Positions 46,915 through 61,300 of a stretch of 64,000 nt of DNA are shown one piece after another (position 1 is the first letter of the stretch; the number at the start of each line of letters is the position of its first letter). The notes beneath the pieces were generated by a model. It searched no databases. It was not told the origin of the DNA and saw nothing but the letters and a program-made list of their open reading frames with translations. Origin of the DNA: Undaria pinnatifida (lineage: Eukaryota; Sar; Phaeophyceae; Laminariales; Alariaceae). Position numbers and translations under genes: made by a program. The stretch spans positions 11,568,120 to 11,632,119 of the forward strand of contig JABAKD010000002.1 in the NCBI GenBank assembly GCA_012845835.1, given 5' to 3'.

Positions 46915-47482
46915 AGAGCTCGTCTCTCTAGGAGACATCGACACGGACACTGGGATCGTGCTGGATGTAGATGGGTAGAAATATCAGTTTAATGTGAAGA
47001 GCACACACAGAGAATGGTACTACGTTCGACCAAGGTATGCATGTGAACGGAAAGCCCAGGTAAGACTCAATTGGCTCGCACGACCTTTGCTATAATATGC
47101 AACAAACAGTAGTGGTCCCTCTATAATGCCGGCATTTCCGGCTGCCACAAGCAGTTTAAGACCCCCTCGGAGCTGGCCAGTTTTGGTTGTTTGATGTACC
47201 AGGGGGTACACGTGTACGCTGCCGTGGTGTGGTACCCGGCATAAGAGCCCCTCGGTACAGGCCAGTACGCCGCTATTATCTCCATGCCGCTCTTGTCTAT
47301 GTGTACAGTACCGGCCCGCTCTTATGAATGTAACTCACAGAAACTCACCCTGATAACGTACGAGTAAAACAATTAAGAAATGTGTGTTTTCTTCACATTA
47401 CACTGGTTTTTCCATCCATCTACATCCAGCGTATCCAGTGTCCGTGCCGATGCCTCCTTTTAGAGAGACGAGCTCTGTGATC
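46915..47482. mobile_element. Inverted-repeat element (~570 bp, ~90-bp arms)
   Basis: The arm at 46915-46999 (gagctcgtctctctagga to gtttaatgtgaag) is the approximate reverse complement of 47391-47482 (cttcacattacactgg to tagagagacgagctc). The arms are diverged by substitutions and small indels. The roughly 390-bp centre has no supported gene. It resembles a foldback or MITE element. Confidence 0.65.
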
Positions 47483-47767
47483 ACAACCTAAGACAGAGAT
47501 ACATATTGAAAATATAGCAAGGTGACTTGGTCATGCAATGCCAACCGCAATGCATACGAGGGCTGGACATATATATGCAAGCCAGCACACGAGACTACAT
47601 GCAAAGAAGAGATGAAAGAATACCTGGTACGAAAGAAGACAACGTGGCACTAAGTCAGCAATAACAGTTGTCCAATCAATGCTGCTCTGCCATTTGTTAT
47701 GCTGGTTTGATCATCTAACTGTTCTTGTGTATCAACAGGTTACTATCATGACACATCAGCCTCTATG

Positions 47768-48262
47768 ATGTCACTTGGCCCTAGCCTTAAGGCACGCCTC
47801 ATATGGTATTAAGGCATACCAGGTACCTGGTATGGTTAAGAAACGCGTTAAGGCCCGCAATCAGAGATGAGGCATGTCTTAAGGCTCGTGCTCCCACGCT
47901 TTGGGGGGAAACTACTTAGAAGTATTGTGAAACATTTGATGCAGAACCAAAGGCCTTATTTGCCTTGACCAGCGAGTATCGTCTTCAACCAACACGCGTT
48001 TAGGTGGGATTTCGCAAAGTAGTGGACAAGGGCGATGTGTTTGAGCTGCGCTTCTGGCCCACAGGGAGATAATTTATTCTCGAAATGCCTAGAATCTCTG
48101 CCCTATCCCCTGTTTATGGAGTTTTCGGTCTAGCGGTGTTGTGTTTGGACACAATAAACGGCTAATGCAATTTTTAAGATTTCGAACAGCCCTTAAGGCA
48201 CCGGTTTTGGGAAAAGGGCGTTAAGGCACATTTTAAGGCGTGCCACTTGGCTGTCGCTATTG
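47768..48262. repeat. TTAAGGC-rich segment with short inverted ends
   Basis: The heptamer ttaaggc or a one-base variant occurs about eight times. Near the left end is cttaaggcacgcctc and near the right end ttttaaggcgtgccac, sharing ggcacgcct inverted. It could be a small non-autonomous element or a cluster of binding sites. Confidence 0.4.
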
Positions 48263-49384
48263 GGCAAATCGTTCTGAAACCACGCTGAGCTGTGCAAGCA
48301 AAGCGTCCCGATCAATAATAACGCGCTCGTGCCAGCCGCCATTACCCAGGGGGAACAAATTGACGGGGATGTAGATCGAGGTTGGGGCTACCCCAGGCGA
48401 TTAAAAACTATGCACGAGTTCGTATACAGCAGCATTATGAGTAGCGCTGCTACATTTATTTCGTATCATATTCGACTTAATATCTGGTACCTGGTACAAG
48501 GTCCCCCTTCGGGATGGGGTTGACTTGCTGTCCCGGGGGCGTCGCAAGTTAAAAAGAGGGAGCACAGGCGTTCCTATGATATGTACAGGTTTGAGCTCGA
48601 GCAGTACTGCTTTTGCTGCTGCTGCCGTACGCTTCGTATATCTCTCTCACGAGGTCCGACGATGTGTGTTTGACTGTTGCGTTGGACATGTAAATGTTGT
48701 CGTAGTTCGATCTCCTGCTGTTATGCACCAGCCACACACACATACACCGTGACTACTGGCACGAAGGCGGGAGCTTGGAGCATGGTTGCCGCTGTACCGC
48801 TGCTGCTGTACTGCTGCTGTACTGCTGTATACCAGGTACTGTTTTTGTGGCTGCGAAGTTGAGTGATGCTTTTGGAAAAATAATCAACGCTCTTCTTGAT
48901 CGATGTGCGCGCCTATGACAGCAAACAATCCACCCACACATACAGAAGCGCACACACTTACACACAGAAACACCGTCCGTGGCTGTCACAAATGGGTGCT
49001 GCTGCTGCGTCTTAACAGACAACGTGAATAGCAAGAAAACGTGGGGTTTTCCATGCACCTACTTGGCTCAGCGGGTCGGAACGCATCCCCGTGACCGAAA
49101 GAGCCAGCTCAGCGACGTTGAATGCTCAGAGCACCGTCACGGAGCGCGGCCGGGGTCCAGACATACGTCGCAATGTACCGATGGGTGCCTTGCTTACCCC
49201 GCAGCCAAAAGCATGAAAAAAACCCTCGGCCACCGGAGAACAGCATGCCGGAAAAAAGTGCATGGTTTACATAAACATATGCTACTATACCTCGAACACT
49301 CGTACGTATTTATTCCCCCGTCCCGCCACCTTAACACCTCCAAACCCATAACCCGCCTCATGCCGTTGCCCCGATCGAGCGCAG

Positions 49385-52300
49385 CACCTCGATGTGCAAC
49401 TCCGCGCTGGCCGGATCGAGCTCACGGATCTCAAGATCAACGTGCAAGCTCTCGCGGGGCTTCTCCCAGATCTGCCGATAACACTGGAAACTGCTCGCGT
49501 CGGCAGATTGCGCGTGGAGATCTGTTACAGTAAGCTCCTCACCGAGAGCCTCGCCTTCTTTTTGGATGACATCGTCATACAAATAGCGCCTCTTGGAGGG
49601 GACAAGGATGGGACCAGCGTCCCAGACACGGGTTCCGATGGTGCAATAAGTCAGCTCCAGGTAACTGGAGCCCTAGGTGCAGACGGGGCGGGTAAGGGTA
49701 GACGGGCTGGGGCTGGAGGGACGACGGCGTCTACAACGGGACCAACGGAGCCTGGGTTTCTCGATGAGGAGGAGCACCCAAGCGAGGCTGGGGACCGCTT
49801 GGATTTTTTGGCCCAGTGGATCGAACAGATCACGTCCAAGGTTAAGGTAGTCGTCAACAGCCTAACCGTAAGGATCGGGTCATCGATTCGGCTGGAGGGT
49901 GGTGACTCCGAGGTACATGGCGGCGAGAGGGCGCCGTTTTTGGAATTGAGGTGCAGCTCTCTCAAGTGGTGTGACGAGACTCCAGACGTGGCCTCGTTTA
50001 TGGCCGAGGCACCTTCTCTGCCACAGAGCGCTGCTGTAGGCGTTGACCGCGCTGAAGGGGTTAGCAAGACCGCTGTTGGAATGGTTGTGGCGCACAAAGT
50101 GAGCTCCCTGTCAGTTTTTTTTTTGTTAGCCGTTTGCATCCCTTTGCACGATGATCTTGCAAACGGTATTCCTCGTTCAGTGGTGCTAAGACTTTAAAAG
50201 TGCACACGTGCGTGATAACGGTTACAGCTGTACATCTGTGCATCTTTCCAGCTAAGAGACTGTGTGCCTATTGCCCGCCTTTCCTCGTTTCGGTCGTGCC
50301 CTTTTTTTTTATGCCTCCGCCACATTCCAAGTTCCAAGTTATAGGTTAAACAGGAGCAATTTCGGCGTCGTTACATTGCGTCGAAAGTTGGTGGCGATGG
50401 CACAATTGTTGGACTGGTCGTATTTCGCTGGGGGCGTTAGATTCACTGAAGCTCTTCCAATCCTCACTCGCCTCTCGCTCGCCGTCGCCACAGCGCTTGA
50501 CTATGGGTGCGATGACGGCCGAGTGGAACGAAGGACCACAGGGGGGAAAACACGACGTCGCACGTGTCAGTGGGAAGGCGTCCGTCGTGATCAAGCATGG
50601 GGGGAGGTCGAAGTTGAGGTCATCCCCAGGAGACGGGATGTTGGACATCGACGTCTCGCTTCGCCACGCTGACGTAACGTTGTGCGCTGACGTGTGCGCA
50701 GGCTTTTGTGTGCTGACATCGGCGTATCTAAAAAATGTTGGGCAACCTGCCGCGACTGCTTCCGAAGATATGCCTGCCGTCGCAGCCAGGCCCGTGAAAG
50801 CTCTCTTTCGTGAGGACTTCTGGTACGTGGATGCCTCGTCCGCCGCTGATAATAATGGAAATGGCGAGCTTAACTTCGACACCCTATCGGACCTCCTGGA
50901 GCAGGTGAACAGAAAGTAGGAAACCCTCACGTGATTGGTGACAGGACTTTTCGATTGCAACGGATAGAGCTAGTACAGTAGACGCCCATACATGGCATCA
51001 CGTTATATTTTACCTGGCGGTGCGGTCGCGGCTTCGCTCGTGGCGGTAGGCCTGCGTCGCCCATAGTCATAAGCAAACAAACGGGTGGGACACAGCATCA
51101 CTCCAGAACAAATATGACGTAAAACACTAACTGGTTCATGACCCTAGCCAACAAGCGCCTGAATTTGCGAAAAGGACGGGCGCTGGTGCGAGGGGAAGCA
51201 CGATCCAAAATCGACTGGTACGGCTAGCGGCCGGCCGAGAATGACGGGGGCTCGACACGTGGGTACGTACGTATATACCTGATATTTATCGACGTATGGT
51301 ACGTTCTTCCTGGTGTTCTCGCTGGCAGGGGCACCGGCCGGCCGATAATGCTGTAAGGCATGGTCGCTGAGGTGGCTTGGCACGTGCGCACGCACCTGGT
51401 ATACATGCTGTACATAAAATACGTACCTGGTACTATCAACAATGTTGCTGTTGTTGTTGTTGTTCTCACATTAACTCAAATAACCAAGTCCGTGGTCACA
51501 GGGCAGGCTCCAGTTACTCTGGAGTGGAAGAATACCCCAGGGAAAAAACAAAGCAAACCAAAAGTGCTACATGTACATATCCTAGCTGAAGCCAGTCACG
51601 CATCCGCCAAAAAATATAAAACATGAAATCGGAAGCCAGCCTACGTACGTGTCAGACCCATACTGGCACAAACGTTAACCAATGTAAAAATACGAGGAAA
51701 AAAAACAAGGGACTAATCGTCAGGAAGAAAGAACCCCCCCCCCGGATACATAGAAAACGAACCAAGGAAAATAATGCGTACATAATAAGTTACGTAGACT
51801 CGCCTGTAAGGGGAGTGTAGCAAGGTAGGGCCGTCTACACATCGCTACGAAAAGACACCTACTAGAAAATGCGATATACAGCTGCCGCCTGATACGTATG
51901 TGTCATACGTTTACATTTACCGCTGTTGTACCTACCGCGCGTTCCTGCTGCTGTTTGTATGTGTTGATCCTCGCTGGCTGTAACCATCACCAATATTTTA
52001 GAAAGAGCCAGCGGTCTCTGGCATGGATTCGGCCAACCAGTCAGCTGCCAGAATCGTAATTTAATATATTTACTATGAAGCCAGTGGCAAGGCGGGCTTT
52101 ATGCTTATGGCTGTCACGACGCAGCGGCCCCGGGATTGTCAGCGCTGCTCAGCACGCGACGGCCACGACTCAGCGTTGCATGAGGCCCAGCGTTCCACTG
52201 GTGGTTTCACCCACCCTGCCTTCCCAGGCGGCAAGGCGGGGCTGAAACTCTCTGAGTCGTACTGAAGATTGTAGGTGAAAATCACTGATCGGAAATATAG

Positions 52301-55300
52301 GGTATGTTCGGGTTTAAATATAGAGGCCAGATTGTCGTTACGTTGCCACCCAGAAGCGTTTTGCATTACATAATAGAGATAGATGTCCGACGTCGCTATC
52401 GGTGTGTAGCGCGAGCTGACTTTTTCCCCCTCAATGGTTGGGTGTACTCACGTTTCACGTGCATTTTTTTGCGACATACAGTACGCAGATGCGCGTGCTC
52501 GGCTGGCGGAGGCTGAAGGCTACGACAGAGGGGTGTTTGGAAGTGGTTCGCTGTCGTTGGGGCAAAGCGACATATTTTATGACTGCGAGGAAGGAGCTGG
52601 CCACGCTAGTGGGGCAGGCGGGGCAGCCGCGGGAGACTCCAGGATGCAAAGAGATCAGGGCTCTGTGAAAATCCGGGTACGGATGACAGGAGTCGACGTC
52701 ACCCTGCTTCCCGACAAAGAGAAGGGTCCTAGTTCACACAGCAGTGATGGCGCAAGCTTCGTCCGCTTCCAGATAAGGCGTGCAAGCCATACGTTTCATC
52801 GCACCGGGGGACGGATGCGTTCAGTGGCTGAAATTGGCACCTTCGCTGCCGATTGGAACGATTCGAATGCACGAGATAACCCGTGCGTACGCGTGTGGGA
52901 GGTAACGGGAGAAGCTGATTCATCCCCCTGCATTAGAATTACCTCTTCTGGCGAGACACGCGACTCACGAGGTGAAACAGACTGTGGCGATGCAGAGGGC
53001 ATTGTTGCGGACGTCGAGTGCTGTCCGGTATTGGCAGTGCTCCACGTACGCCTTGCAGAATTCATGGCTGACTTTGAGTCGAGGATTAACCTGCAGGTGC
53101 GGCGTACGCAGCAGGTCGATGGACCTGATACTGACAAGAGTGATGAGAGTGACCGACTTATGCCTGCAGTAGATGGGAGTGGCCGATTTATCCCTGCAGC
53201 GGCAGCATCGAGGAACGTAGGCAGCGCGCGACGCATTTCAGTGGCGGTTTCACTGCCGAAAGTTACCGTCCGGTTGCCAGCAGACTCCGGGACCTGCTCG
53301 TCGGCTGCTTGCGCTGCACTGCTCGCGAGCGTTGAGAGCGGCACGAGTCCGGTTGGTTGGACTCGAAGAGATTCACCAGGAGGCGGAGAAGGGGGAGGAG
53401 GAGGCCGAGGAGCAAGAGGAGGGGGAGGCAGAGGGACGGCGCCGGCTTTGGTCGTAGAGATTGAAGGCGCAGTGCTTCGAGTTGCGACTGGATCACCGAG
53501 CACGCTGGGAACCACACTGGAATGCGCACGAGTGGCATGCGAAATGTTGCTTGTTCGTAGTGATTGTGGGATTGGCAGCAGAGCTGGTGACATCATAGGA
53601 CTCTACTTTCTTGAAGCATCCGGTTCCTCAACCAAGGACCCGCTGAAGGTGGAGTACGGCCTGGCGAACCGCATCGGGAATGCACGACGACTTGGGGTGG
53701 CACGGCCTGCCGACGCGGAACTAAACTTCTTGCATACATGGGAGCCTAACGACGGGTGAGAACACACCGAACATGCATTAATGGTACATCATAGGTACTT
53801 GATATGAGACAAGCGTGCAATTCATATGCTGCTGTATAACATGGAACGTTGTATGCTGCTGCTGTAGTGAGCGGACCAACACGGTATCGCTCGTACTGTC
53901 TGCCATGTCTAGCCACCAAAGGACTCCCGTCACACAACATGCTATCTGAGCACCTTGTTCTAATCCCGGGAGACCCGGATGCAATCAGTAATCGGGTGTA
54001 GCGCTTTCGTCCTTCTGGAGCTAGCGAACGTCGTCACGTCTTTTCAGTGCACCTGCTGGGAGGGCAGGACTTTGTACGAACAGGTCCCGATCTTCAGTAT
54101 GACGTGCGCTGGTTGTACCTTGCTGATGCTCGCGCGGCACGAATTGTACGTTCATGTTTCTTACCCATGCTGTCCTCAATTGTTTCGTACCGGTCTCGAT
54201 CGCACTAGTGTGGACAGTGGTCTGGGAGACGTGCCTCCTCCTGTAAGGTTTGGCGGGGGACTACAGTGTGGCGATAGTAACGCCATCGACGGGCGGGAGT
54301 CCTCGCCTCACGTATTGCTGTGCGATCTGCCCTGCCTCTCGGTTGAGTTATCGCGCCTGGAATTGGTCGTTCTCGCTGATATTTTGGCCGGGTTTGCTCC
54401 TCCCCCCGAGGAGATGCCAGTGGTGAGTTCTTCGGAGGACTTTTCTGAGAATGATCAAACGCTTCCCATGGAGTTGGAGGTACTGGTGGAGGCACGTGGT
54501 GCAACCATTGTGTTGCACGAAGCGGCCGCATTCGCTGAGGACCCTGGTCCGCACTCGTTCGTCCTCAATCTTGGGAACGCTTGCCTGCATCTTGGTAGAC
54601 GCGATAAGTCGACCGAAGGATGCCCTACCCCACTAGTGACTATATCGTCGGGGGACCTGTGTGTTCATGAGACCCTGCGGCACTGCTGTGACGATGGTGA
54701 AGATGGGGGTGGGAGGGGGCGAATAACTGGGCCGCTGCTGTTCCTCCCGGGAAGGAACTTGTCGGCCCACCCATTGATGGACGATCTGCCGACGCTTGGA
54801 TTTGTGAGTATATTGTCTGCACTCAAGTACACCCAGAAGAATCATATACTGCTGCGATAGCGTACCGCGCGTTCCAGCGCTGTTCTTGTACAACAACGCA
54901 TTCCTGCTCGGCAAAGGGCTTTGTGCTGATCGTAAAGCGTAGCGCACTCGTTTATTGCTAGATGTTCTCGGCATAGCCTCGACGCTTCCCTCATCCAGCG
55001 ATGATATAAATATTATTTTCACAGCGTATAGGGATATGATACTTGCGTGTCGTTGAAGCCAAGGTATCACTGATTCTAGCGGTACTCGTTAATGTGATTG
55101 GACAGCCGGTAACTAAAACCTGACAGCGGTGCCGACTTTGACGGCATAAGCGTCATAGGGGCGTTCACCGTTTGTCGTGCGTGTGTTCCCCACTTATCGT
55201 GCGTATGTTGTGTGTTTTTACACCGTTCACAGGTTCCTGTCCTTTACCAGACCAAGTGGGCCAAGGGAACCTCTCCTGTAGCCGCTGAGCTTGCGCTGGC

Positions 55301-58300
55301 AACAAGTGGGCCAGGCGCAGTGTATAAAACGATCACGGCAACGCTCAATTTGTATGATGTAACCTTGAGGTAAGAGCGCCGACGGCATACGGCATCCAAA
55401 CGGACGTCGAAGCAACGACGAGACTTATTCTTTAAATACGGCAGTAGTCGGGACTACCCTCTTGAAAGTTGAGGTATCAACAGTAGCATGAGAGGGGGCG
55501 GTAAGGCTTACTCTCCTAAGTACAAACAGAACGTAGTCGGGACTATCATCTTGAAAGTTAGGGTGTCTTACCAGTAGCATGAAGGAGGGCGCTTGACTGT
55601 TGAGGTGTATCATCAGCAGCATGATTGGGACTATTAATGTGTGTTTAATTTATTTTCGTCGCTTTTTCGGTCCTCATGTGCGCATGTGCAGGCACACTGT
55701 GGCCTCCAGCTGGCTACCCCGTCTCTTGGGCCTGGTAGTTGGGGACGTGCCGGCAGGTCGAGCGGCGTCGGGAAACACTTGTGGATCAGGCGTTGGGGGT
55801 AGCAGCAATGGGATGGGAGAAGCGTCCGGAAACTTGACGAAGATGTTCATCACCGTCTTCAATGGCGTCGTCGACTACATGCCACACTCACAAAAGTCAG
55901 TTTCAGTTGATAAATGGAAGTATGGAGTCGGGGGAATACCGGGGTGCATTGTGTTCAATGCCAGTTCTGCACTCGGCTTAACACGGTCGATGGATGAAAA
56001 TCGTTTTCGATTTTATGGATAGAGCGTTGTATGCGAACTTTGTTTCTGCGTCTAAATGCGTACGAAAAATGCACAATGCAGGATTACATAATTTCTCCTT
56101 GGATGTAAGCCCTCCAGTCTATTATGGCGTAATACTGTGGGTGACCTCGCGGTGGGCGGTGGTAGGCCGCACTATTTACACTAGCGACGTAGATAGTCCC
56201 GTCCGTCCGTAGGTCGTCTTGTTCATCTCGCAAGTCGTCTCCCCGCCGTGCACGCTGTGCCCGCTGCTTGTCTTGCAGTCCTGGATCTCTCCACACCGCG
56301 CCACGGCAAGCAGGAGGAGCCGGAGGAGCGTCACATGCTGACTTGACGCCTACTGAAGGCCGTGCGGTCTTCCCTATCGGCGTCCTGAGAGTGTCCAGTA
56401 ATATGGTGGCGGGTGCGCAAATGCAGGTGACAGTCGAGGAGCGACCCCTAGAGATGGCGATTATACCATGGGCGTTGAGGCTCTCTTGCGTCTTTGTCTC
56501 CCTCGTGGCGGCCCGTGTCTTGCTCTGATGATTGTTGGTATGATATGATAGCTCCAAGCATATGCCTCGTATTTGTCTAGATTTGTCACAATGTCTGCAT
56601 AACAAGGTTGCTGATGCCGATGCGTCTTCTTGTGGATGCACAACCTGCATCGATCTTTCGCAGGGTTTCAAGGTCGTCATTCGAGACATCGGTCTACACA
56701 TGTCCAACCGTGTGATGGACTACTGCAGCGAGGATGCCAGTCTATGCCGCGGGGCGTTGGAAGCGCAGAAAGGGCCTCGTGTGTCCCTGACCAAGACCGA
56801 CTTCGCCTCGGTGCAGGAATATTTAGAGTCTTCGCACTTTGTGCAGGCAAGTACTTAGCGGGCACGAGCATGGCGGTATGTTTTGTGCTGTGGCGGAAAG
56901 GTGCTCTGATATCGCTCGTTGATACTGTACCGAACCTCATGATACGCATCGGCATGGTTGAGTAGTGGCATCCCGTGCTTTTTACATTTTCGATTGGCAG
57001 CGGTGGACATACCATGAACCCTACGGTATGGCGCTTCGAGGGTTATCATGTAAAGCCCCCCCGGTGAAGAGAAGCTACGCCGTGAGGAGTGTCGAATGAA
57101 ACTAAGGGTTCGTGGGCACGGCGGGCGTATTCGTCCATCGGGTGTATTCAACGGCAACAAGCTAGCGTAAGGGTAGACTAGTCATCTGCAGCGGGACAGG
57201 GGGCCGAAGCGATGTATGCGGTATTGCAAGAAGCCCAAAGCTACCGCCAGCACCCGAAGCGAGGTTCCAATCGAGCGATTACATGTTATCATCAGCGACA
57301 GATGACGGCCAGGACTGTTGATCGTATTATAACTTGAAGCTCTACGTTATTACACGCTAAAGCTCTAGAGCTCGCGAGGAAACGTGTGACGCTCCTCGGT
57401 TGTGCAGCACAGCTGCCTCGATCATAGCAACTGGTGCTCTGCGTGTTGACCGTTGACCTCGTCCTTCCCGTTGCTACTCTTTGCTATGCTTTACAGATTG
57501 CCACTCTCAACTTTCTGGATGCCTTCCTACGAACTCGTTCGCAAGTGGTGGTGCCTCGAGACGCCTTTACTGCGGTTGAGCTCTGGATGGGAATCGTGCA
57601 CGTGTACAGTTGCCAGGATTCACTCAGCACCTGCCAGGTACCCCCGTTATGACCTCTGCGCGTGTACGTCAAACGCATATATACTCTTTGCCGAGCTTGT
57701 GTTCCTCGCCTTGGTTAGGTGTCGTATTGTTTTCCTGTGTTGATGATGTGATACTTAGTGATGGGTTATTAGTACTTTAATATCAACGTACTTCTATGAT
57801 CTGATTTTATTATTCGTAATGTGGGTTTAGGTACCCAAGGTTCGACTCGAGGCTTGCGTAGCGTGGATACACGCCAGGTGTTGGGAGTCAGACTCGACGG
57901 CGAGCCCGGAACGAGAGATCAATGACAGATGTGCGTGACGAATCTGCTCACGCATCACATGGTCCCGGGGCAAGATTACCAATAGTAGTTCGTCCGTCGA
58001 CGAAGGATTATACCGAGGTCCTACTGATGGGATCATAGGAGATATGATGTCACAGTCGTACGATAAGAAACGAAGATCTTATGACCAGGTGAATTGGTGA
58101 TACGTGGGAGATCCTCACGGTGATCTCGGGATATGTGCAGGTTGGACGAGGCATGGCTCCCCAGTAGTAACCATAACAGTAGGATGGTATTATTGTGTTA
58201 TTGAAGCTAGATGTACATTCTACTGATACGGTGTAATACTATCCATAACAGTAATGTGACGTTTTTGCTAGATATGCAGACTACTGCTGTGTTACCAATC

Positions 58301-61300
58301 TGATACTTGGTGATGTATTATCAGTACTTTAATGCATTTCACTGTCAGTTTTTCTTTGATTTTATATATCGTGTACTGCCCAAAACCGTAGGGTGGTATT
58401 TCCGTCAACGTTAGTAGAATACGTGGATAGGGTGGTATTACCATTACAATTAGTAGATGGTTTAGATACCAGGTAACCGTAATATTTATATTAATAATAA
58501 ATGATGCGTTGTTTGTACTCTTGCGAAATGATCTTATCAAACTGCAAGGGATACTAACTTTCATGTCATCTATAATGCTAATGTCATTATCATGTTTCAT
58601 TGCAGGTTTGAAATTCACTATTTGACGTGGTACATGCATTGGTGGTACCATTATTACTATTGATTAGTTTTACTACTGCTGTATGTATCTAATATTGCCA
58701 TTGACAATGGTGAATCATAACAACGTACTACCTAGAGATGAAGTAAGTATGGTAGCTGCCATTATATACTCCGGAGTATATTGTTGTTGTTGATGTTCAC
58801 CTTGGCAATATACATAGGAGTCATACTCGTATAAGTTTAAGGCCACGGGGGGACCCGAGCGTACCCTGGTCCCCGGTTTTCCGGTAACTCTAGTATCTAG
58901 ATGTTTTATCGGAACAGTAAAAAAAACATGGCTAGGTTAACACGCTTCGTTTAGAACTTCGGCTGGTTCGTGGCTTAGAGTTCGCAAACACTAGGGTCAA
59001 GAGTGCTTCATTCACAGATGCTGTGAGTCTCTTCAGATCGGTTTCTCTCTGGTTCTCAGCAGAGGTCCACACCTCGAGGTCGAGGCGCTGCAGTGACCGA
59101 AATTTGGGGTACACAAAACGAGACAAAAATGATCCCCAACTGAACGTGTGCTGAACGTGTGCACTTCACTAGCGGGCAGCAACAGCTCCCCACAAGCAAC
59201 CACGGCCCGCGAAATTGAGGGCGCTCATGGTGGGGTGTATGACGACGTCGGGTGCGCCAAACAGCAGTCGTAGACAGCCAGGAGCGACTCACGAGATGTT
59301 TTCGTGAGTTGGAACTTGCGAGCCAGCAACACCAAAAGCTCCCGAAATCGCTGAACTGTTTCAATTCACGCGCGGGAGCTTAATATAGTGGGTACATCAC
59401 CGATGAAAAAACGTTTTTCACCAAAAGCTTGCTGCTCGTCATGCGGATGTTATAACGCTTGTTGTTTTCTTAGTAGGTCTTTGGAGAAAAGCCAGAGGCA
59501 AACAAGTGAGGGGTAGAAAGTTATGGAGTCCAAAAAAGGGCAAAAAACCCTCAAAAGCTCTGTATTTTTAGATCTTTGCTGTATTTTTTTTAAACTTTGG
59601 AAATAAGGATCTTGTTTGCAGATGCCATACTCTATTTTCGAGTATTTTATATGTACGCGAAATGCCTCCATACGAGCTCCTACTCAAATTATTCCTGTGC
59701 GATCCCCCGTGACCTTAAAGGATAATATATTTGTGAAAACGAGCGGCCGGTGTATCACGTAGCTTGCAAACATGAGTATCAACCCTAAATTTGTCGAACT
59801 CACAGCTGACGTATTTGGAATACTTTTATAAAATGATGAGGCGAGCAAACGCGAAGCGCGAGCCTGTATTTTCTTGGTTTTCCAAGAAAAAAAAAACTCT
59901 TCATAGAGGATCGGACACAACTCTCCTAGGGTGGCGTTTTTTTAATCACTCCGTAGACAATCAAGCAAACAACCAATCAACCCATCGTAGTGTCGAACGC
60001 TTTTGTCAAAGGCTCTCAACCCACACAACATCAAGACCAGTCCCAACGGGTCCTGTGCGTGCACAAATAGTAGTTAGCTGTTCTCGCGCTGGTTTTGCCT
60101 TACGTCGTTGAGAGTTCGTCAAGGCAGGCGCGGCAACGCGTGTTTCATAGGCACTGGGCTACGTGCAAGTATGCCTTCAAACCTTCAAATCATAACGGGC
60201 ATCTGCTTTGTGAAAATTCAGTTTTACCGAGCCAGCCCAATGTGTCTGTCTGCCCACATTACCATTTGGGCCTATATCCCTGAGACATACATGCCTCAAA
60301 TGATAATCGTCAGGCCCATCGTACGGATGGGGGGGTGGAGAAGCTCTGCTGTATTTATCGTAGTGGTGGCACGTGATGCGGGGTAAGTACGTCCGATGTT
60401 GGGCGTATTTTGGTGATCGGAGATGCACATTGTCTGCCTTAAATAATTAAACCGAAAAAAGCGGGAAGTACTGCTGTAGCTATTTGCCGGGGGTTGAGAG
60501 ATGAGACGCACGCACGGCGACGCTGACCCGGCCCTGGTCTCGTGTGTCCTGCTGCTGCTGTTGCTGCCGCTGCTGCTGCTTTCGCTTCTACTTCCGCTTC
60601 TACTGTGCTACGAATACAGTACGAGTGACGAGTTTGCTTTTTCTCTGAAATCAGAACGTAAATGTCAAACAGCGTAGATATTCGTTCGTGTTGGTTTGTT
60701 CAGTTCGCATCTACCACGAGCAGGCATGCTGCTGTCCTTGCACTTGCTGATTTCCCCGTATTTTCCTTATTCGCATCGCAGATTGGACTACTGCAGGTAT
60801 TAAGGTCACCGCCTCTTTTACCACCAAATATTACTATTATTAATAGTAGTAATACCGGCTGTGTTCCAGTAGAGCGAAAATTGCAGCCTGCCAGATGTTT
60901 GAGTTACTAAAAACGTAATCATTCTGGTAGTATCTTGCCTAGCAACGCCAAGGAGGGCATGTCGCAACAGTACCTCCGCCGCCGCCGCTCGACGCTGCCA
61001 CCAGACCCTGCGGCATCAGCACTACACACCGTAGAGCTGGAAGGCGGTAAATAAGACACTTGCATCGGCCCTAGTATGAAAGATGGCCGACCAATTGTAT
61101 TCGTAGGCATCCGTGTTATACCTCGTTTTCACGGACGTCATCTGTGTCTTTATCGGCGCTGCCATACGATAATAGGCCAGCCTTGTTTAAATGTGCTCCC
61201 TAAGCCTCACGCATGGGTTTGACGCGAAGATTGCACTTGTCGGACGGATCGCGATCTAGTTAACCTCAGATAGATCCTATGGCTGCCGTTATGAGATATG

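Larger units (their letters stand above)
42989..49384. other. Intergenic region between divergent genes; no supported protein gene
   Basis: It lies between the start of the TPR gene (minus) and the first visible ATG2 exon (plus), so both promoters and the ATG2 first exon should be here. A frame at 43390-43220 (minus; SDIVIQEAPYQPLQYESVQL) has coding-like composition but no phase-compatible donor. A frame at 46675 (MLSTRNLTFFVVIAG) looks like a signal peptide but ends in repeats. The rest is AT-rich or repeat sequence, described separately. Confidence 0.55.

Noticed and set aside
52796-53596. 266-codon minus-strand frame
   Set aside because: Antisense shadow of a G/C-rich ATG2 exon whose plus-strand phases fit its neighbours.
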